From assembly GCA_947599755.1 (NCBI GenBank), contig CANQFO010000042.1, forward strand, positions 1-9,352: a stretch of 9,352 bases of DNA, read 5' to 3'. How positions within the stretch are numbered: the stretch's first letter is position 1; every line of letters starts with the position of its first letter. Positions 6,805-9,352 of the stretch are shown in pieces. The DNA is from an uncultured Bacilli bacterium (lineage in GTDB: Bacteria > Bacillota_I > Bacilli_A > RF39 > UBA660). Both the position numbers and the translations under genes were made by a program. The notes below the pieces were generated by a model, which was not told the origin of the DNA, ran no database searches, and saw only the letters and a program-made list of their open reading frames with translations.

Positions 6805-7500
6805 ATGTCTAAAGTATTAATCATTGATGATGATAAAGATATATCAGAATTAATATCTTTAATTTTAAAAAAAGAAAACATTGAATCAAAAATAATAAAT
6901 GATCCAATTGAGGCCTTACAATGGATAAAAAATATAAATTTTAATGAAGATTTAATTTTATTAGATATTATGATGCCAGAATTAAGTGGAACACAACTAT
7001 GTGCCAAAATCAGAGATAGCGTAGACATCCCCATTATCTTTTTATCAGCAAAAAGTGAAATGATCGATAAAATTATTGGCTACGAAATAGGGGGAGATGA
7101 TTATATTACCAAACCATTTGATAATACAGAACTCCTACTAAAAGTTAAATCACACTTAAGATTAAACAAAAGAACCAATAATAGTTCAAAAAGAAAAATA
7201 ATTCATATTGGAGAAATAACACTAAATATTGAAAGTTATGAAGTCAGAAAAAAAGAGAAAAAAATTGATTTATCAACAAGAGAATTTGAACTATTAAAAT
7301 ATTTAATGGAAAATGCAGGAATTGCTCTATCCAAAGAACAAATTTTTGAAGACGTATGGGGAAGTGAATATGGAGATATTGGAACAGTAGCAGTAAATAT
7401 TAAAAATTTAAGAGATAAATTAGAAGATAATGATAAATACATTTTAACAATTTGGGGATATGGATATAAATTTGTAAAGAATGTGAGCACAGATGAATAA
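6805..7500 (+). CDS. OmpR/PhoB-family response regulator
   Basis: DNA-binding response regulator (231 aa). The receiver domain (1-115) has the acidic pocket D8-D10, phospho-acceptor D54 (LILLDIMMPELSG), switch S81 and K103 (TKPF). The C-terminal winged helix (about 130-228) shows LSTREFELLKYLMEN, VNIKNLRDKLE and the wing WGYGYKF, typical of the OmpR/PhoB subfamily. GAGAGG (6791-6796) is 8 nt before the ATG. It lies 23 nt after copA with no hairpin between, so read-through from the copper operon is likely. Its last 8 nt overlap the kinase gene, the usual coupled pair. Target promoters cannot be read from the sequence; direct repeats typical of OmpR sites were not recognised upstream. Confidence 0.93.
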   Translation: MSKVLIIDDDKDISELISLILKKENIESKIINDPIEALQWIKNINFNEDLILLDIMMPELSGTQLCAKIRDSVDIPIIFLSAKSEMIDKIIGYEIGGDDYITKPFDNTELLLKVKSHLRLNKRTNNSSKRKIIHIGEITLNIESYEVRKKEKKIDLSTREFELLKYLMENAGIALSKEQIFEDVWGSEYGDIGTVAVNIKNLRDKLEDNDKYILTIWGYGYKFVKNVSTDE

Positions 7501-8785
7501 AGTATGGAAAAATCACAAAGTACGAAGAAATTTTATTATTATACTATTCATCATTGTATGGATAAACGTAATTTCATTAATATTTTGGTATGAAATAAAA
7601 ATCAACCCAATATTAAAAAATATTGAAAATAGTAAAGAAATTATTAGCAAAGAAGAATTAAAAGAAAATTATATAACAATAGAAGAATTAGAAAATGATC
7701 TAGAACAATTATCAAATAAATATCATATTATTTTAAAAATAACAGATGAAAATAATCAAGTAATAAAAGAAAATAATCTGCAAAAAAGCAATATACAATT
7801 ATTTAGTACTTTGATCAAAATAAAAAATAAAAGATATATGATCCAAGCTTACTTACCCAAAAATATTACCCCTGTAAAATTAATTTTATCACTAAATATT
7901 TTTCAAATATTTACGATATTCATATTAATGACTTCAGCCTATTTATTTATAGGACATTATATAATTACCCCCATTGAAAAAATAATCAATGATATTAGAA
8001 ATTATAAATTTGGGAAAAAACCAATGAAAAAAGAAGTAAACAATGAAATAGATGTAATTCAAAATGAATTTGCCAATTTAGTAGATTCATTAGAACAAGA
8101 AAAACAAGAACAAAAAAGAATCATCGCAAGCATCTCACATGATATCAAAACCCCACTTACTTCAATTATTGGATATTCTTCATTAATGGAAGACAATTTA
8201 TCCAAAAAAGAAATCAAAGAATATAGTGCAAAAGTACATAGTAAAGCACTACACATAAAAGATATTTTATCAACCTTTGATGACTATTTGATCAATTATG
8301 ATAATAAAAAATTAAAATTAACAGTAGTAAAAATAAAAGAGATAATAAAAGAATTAAATGATGATTATAAAATTGAATTAAATAATAAAAATATTAGGTT
8401 TATAATCAGAACAAATTGTGAAAACGAAAAAATAAATATTGATATTTTAAAAATAAAAAGAGTATTTTCAAATATCATATCAAATAGTATAAAATATGTT
8501 CCTCAAAAAGGAACAATTGAAATATCAATCAAAAAAGAAAAAAATATGATTGAATTTTCAATTACAGATAACGGTACAGGAGTAAAGGAAGAAAATATCA
8601 ACAAAATATTTGATCCCTTTTATACAACAGACGATTCGAGAAAAATATCTGGTCTAGGCTTATCCATATGTAAAGAATTTATTGAAATTCATAAAGGAAC
8701 GATACAAGCCATAAATGATAATGGATTAACCATTCAATTTAAATTACCAGTATATGAAGAGAAAAAGAAACAAGATAAGAAATGA
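7493..8785 (+). CDS. membrane sensor histidine kinase
   Basis: Sensor kinase partner of the preceding regulator (430 aa). TM1 is about residues 14-33, followed by an extracytoplasmic domain of about 90 residues (36-128), TM2 (about 129-153), a HAMP linker (154-205), a HisKA dimerisation domain with H216 (SISHDIKTPLTSIIGY), and a HATPase_c domain. In that last domain the N box is N327-IISN331-S, the G1 box D359-N-G-T-G, the F box IFDPFYTTDD and the G2 box G387-L-G-L. All catalytic boxes are present, so it should be active. The ectodomain is Lys/Glu/Ile/Asn-rich, has one His (H78), one Met (M116) and no Cys, so it lacks an obvious CusS-like copper site; the stimulus is unknown. There is only a weak Shine-Dalgarno, so translation is probably coupled to the regulator through the 8-nt overlap. 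A terminator-like hairpin spans its stop codon. Confidence 0.93.
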   Translation: MNKVWKNHKVRRNFIIILFIIVWINVISLIFWYEIKINPILKNIENSKEIISKEELKENYITIEELENDLEQLSNKYHIILKITDENNQVIKENNLQKSNIQLFSTLIKIKNKRYMIQAYLPKNITPVKLILSLNIFQIFTIFILMTSAYLFIGHYIITPIEKIINDIRNYKFGKKPMKKEVNNEIDVIQNEFANLVDSLEQEKQEQKRIIASISHDIKTPLTSIIGYSSLMEDNLSKKEIKEYSAKVHSKALHIKDILSTFDDYLINYDNKKLKLTVVKIKEIIKELNDDYKIELNNKNIRFIIRTNCENEKINIDILKIKRVFSNIISNSIKYVPQKGTIEISIKKEKNMIEFSITDNGTGVKEENINKIFDPFYTTDDSRKISGLGLSICKEFIEIHKGTIQAINDNGLTIQFKLPVYEEKKKQDKK

Positions 8786-8806
8786 AAAAAACTTATCTTT
8801 TTAATT
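8772..8806 (+). terminator. putative terminator overlapping the kinase stop
   Basis: AAGATAAG (8772-8779) and CTTATCTT (8792-8799) form a perfect 8-bp stem with a 12-nt loop containing the kinase TGA. The 3' arm runs into TTTAATTTT. The stem has only two G-C pairs, so it is weak, but its position at the end of the cluster fits transcription termination. Confidence 0.55.
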
Positions 8807-8903
8807 TTAATAATTCTTAATAAAATAATGATAAAAGATTAAAAAATAAAGAATAAAATAAAAGAGAAAAAGGAAGGAGAAAAACAACCAATAAAATGAA
8901 GTA

Positions 8904-8932
8904 GGAACAGAAAAAGAGGAAAAACATATAAT
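8904..8932 (+). promoter_or_regulatory. putative promoter of the RND/MMPL gene
   Basis: A perfect -10 TATAAT (8927-8932) is 17 nt downstream of GGAACA (8904-8909; only the ACA half matches the -35 consensus). The start would fall near 8939, giving a leader of about 50 nt. A weak -35 would fit a promoter that needs an activator. The rest of the 204-nt spacer is A-rich and shows no other recognisable element. Confidence 0.35.
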
Positions 8933-8989
8933 CCTTATAGAGAACAAAAAGAAAAATCAATCACGAAAAAATTTCAGGAGGGGAAAGAA

Positions 8990-9352
8990 ATGAAAAAAAT
9001 AACCGATTTTATAGTAGAAAAAAGATATTTCTTTTTAACATTATTCATAATATTAGCAGGAGTAAATCTAGTTTTATCCACAAAAGTAAAAATTAACGAA
9101 GATATGATGAAATATTTACCAAAAACATCAGAAACAAAAATCGGAAAAGAAATAATGGATAAAGAATTTGCTGAACAAGATTCTTCGGTACTTAATGTTA
9201 TGTTTAAAGGTTTGTCAGATAGTGAAAAGGAAGATACTTTAAAGAAATTAAAAAGTATTGATGGTGTAAGTTCTATTGATTATGAAAATACAGAAGAATA
9301 TAATAAAGACAAATACACTTTATATGTTCTGAATGTAGATGATTACGACCAT
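8990..9352 (+). CDS. RND/MMPL-family exporter, N-terminal part (3' partial)
   Basis: First 121 codons of a gene that runs off the right edge; no stop is reached. The product starts MKKITDFIVEKRYFFLTLF, giving a basic cytoplasmic end and TM1 (about residues 13-30). The predicted extracytoplasmic stretch VKINEDMMKYLPKTSETKIGKEI follows, which is the characteristic opening of Gram-positive MMPL/RND-superfamily proteins ('predicted exporters of the RND superfamily'). These are large proton-driven membrane proteins that move lipids or amphipathic compounds. Then comes the start of a porter-type subdomain (LNVMFKGLSDSEKEDTLKKL, IDGVSSIDYENTEEY). The substrate cannot be told from this piece. AGGAGGGG (8976-8983) lies 6 nt before the ATG. 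It follows the two-component system after 204 nt and a probable terminator, so it is likely a separate unit and a plausible target of that system. Confidence 0.8.
   Translation, partial: MKKITDFIVEKRYFFLTLFIILAGVNLVLSTKVKINEDMMKYLPKTSETKIGKEIMDKEFAEQDSSVLNVMFKGLSDSEKEDTLKKLKSIDGVSSIDYENTEEYNKDKYTLYVLNVDDYDH

Noticed and set aside
6785..6820. Short out-of-frame open frame from ATG at 6785 between copA and the response regulator
   Set aside because: Eleven codons, no ribosome binding site of its own, overlapping the regulator's own site and start.
7967..7972. ACCCCC inside the kinase gene as a second CsoR site
   Set aside because: It encodes Thr-Pro at the TM2/HAMP border and lacks the flanking A/T inverted repeat.
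8927..8939. TATAA-TCC-TTATA palindrome over the exporter -10 as an operator
   Set aside because: It is a short A/T palindrome in an A/T-rich spacer, easily due to chance, and half of it is simply the -10 hexamer.
8786..8989. Possible small RNA or riboswitch in the kinase-exporter spacer
   Set aside because: Apart from the terminator stem and promoter-like hexamers, I found only A-rich sequence with weak A/T pairings and no conserved RNA motif.

Overview
The window looks like chromosome from a low-GC Gram-positive bacterium (Bacillota; a Bacilli or Clostridia relative). It is very A+T-rich and strongly A-rich on the + strand. All nine genes run on that strand, so it is probably a leading-strand segment. 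AGGAGG-type ribosome binding sites precede most genes. TGA ends at least two genes (MATE, histidine kinase) and Trp is TGG, so this is the standard bacterial code and not the Mycoplasma code. The exact lineage cannot be read from the sequence.

Layout. (1) Positions 2-2358 hold two membrane-associated genes in tandem. The first is cut by the left edge and is a DUF975-like segment fused to a CmpB-type 'putative ABC transporter permease' domain. The second is a membrane-anchored metallophosphoesterase, 14 nt downstream. (2) Positions 2375-3951 hold a MATE-family efflux gene with its own leader. The leader carries a strong intrinsic-terminator hairpin between the only visible promoter and the start codon, which suggests transcription attenuation. 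A weaker terminator follows the gene. (3) Positions 4023-8806 hold a copper-homeostasis cluster: csoR (Cu-sensing repressor), copZ (Cu chaperone), copA (Cu(I) P1B-type ATPase), then an OmpR-family response regulator and a sensor kinase with no terminator in between. A palindrome with a C5 core lies just upstream of csoR and is a good CsoR-operator candidate. A hairpin overlapping the kinase stop codon probably ends the unit. (4) Positions 8904-9352 hold a putative promoter and the first 121 codons of an RND/MMPL-type exporter, cut by the right edge.

How it fits together. CsoR should release its operator when it binds Cu(I), inducing copZ and copA. CopZ hands Cu(I) to CopA, which expels it. 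The two-component system shares the transcript layout, but its ectodomain shows no obvious metal-ligand cluster. It may sense something else, such as envelope stress or an antimicrobial, and the neighbouring exporter is its most natural candidate target. I see no mobile element, CRISPR array, tRNA or rRNA. The most interesting leads are the MATE leader attenuator, the CsoR operator candidate, the two-component system embedded in a copper operon, and the DUF975-CmpB fusion.
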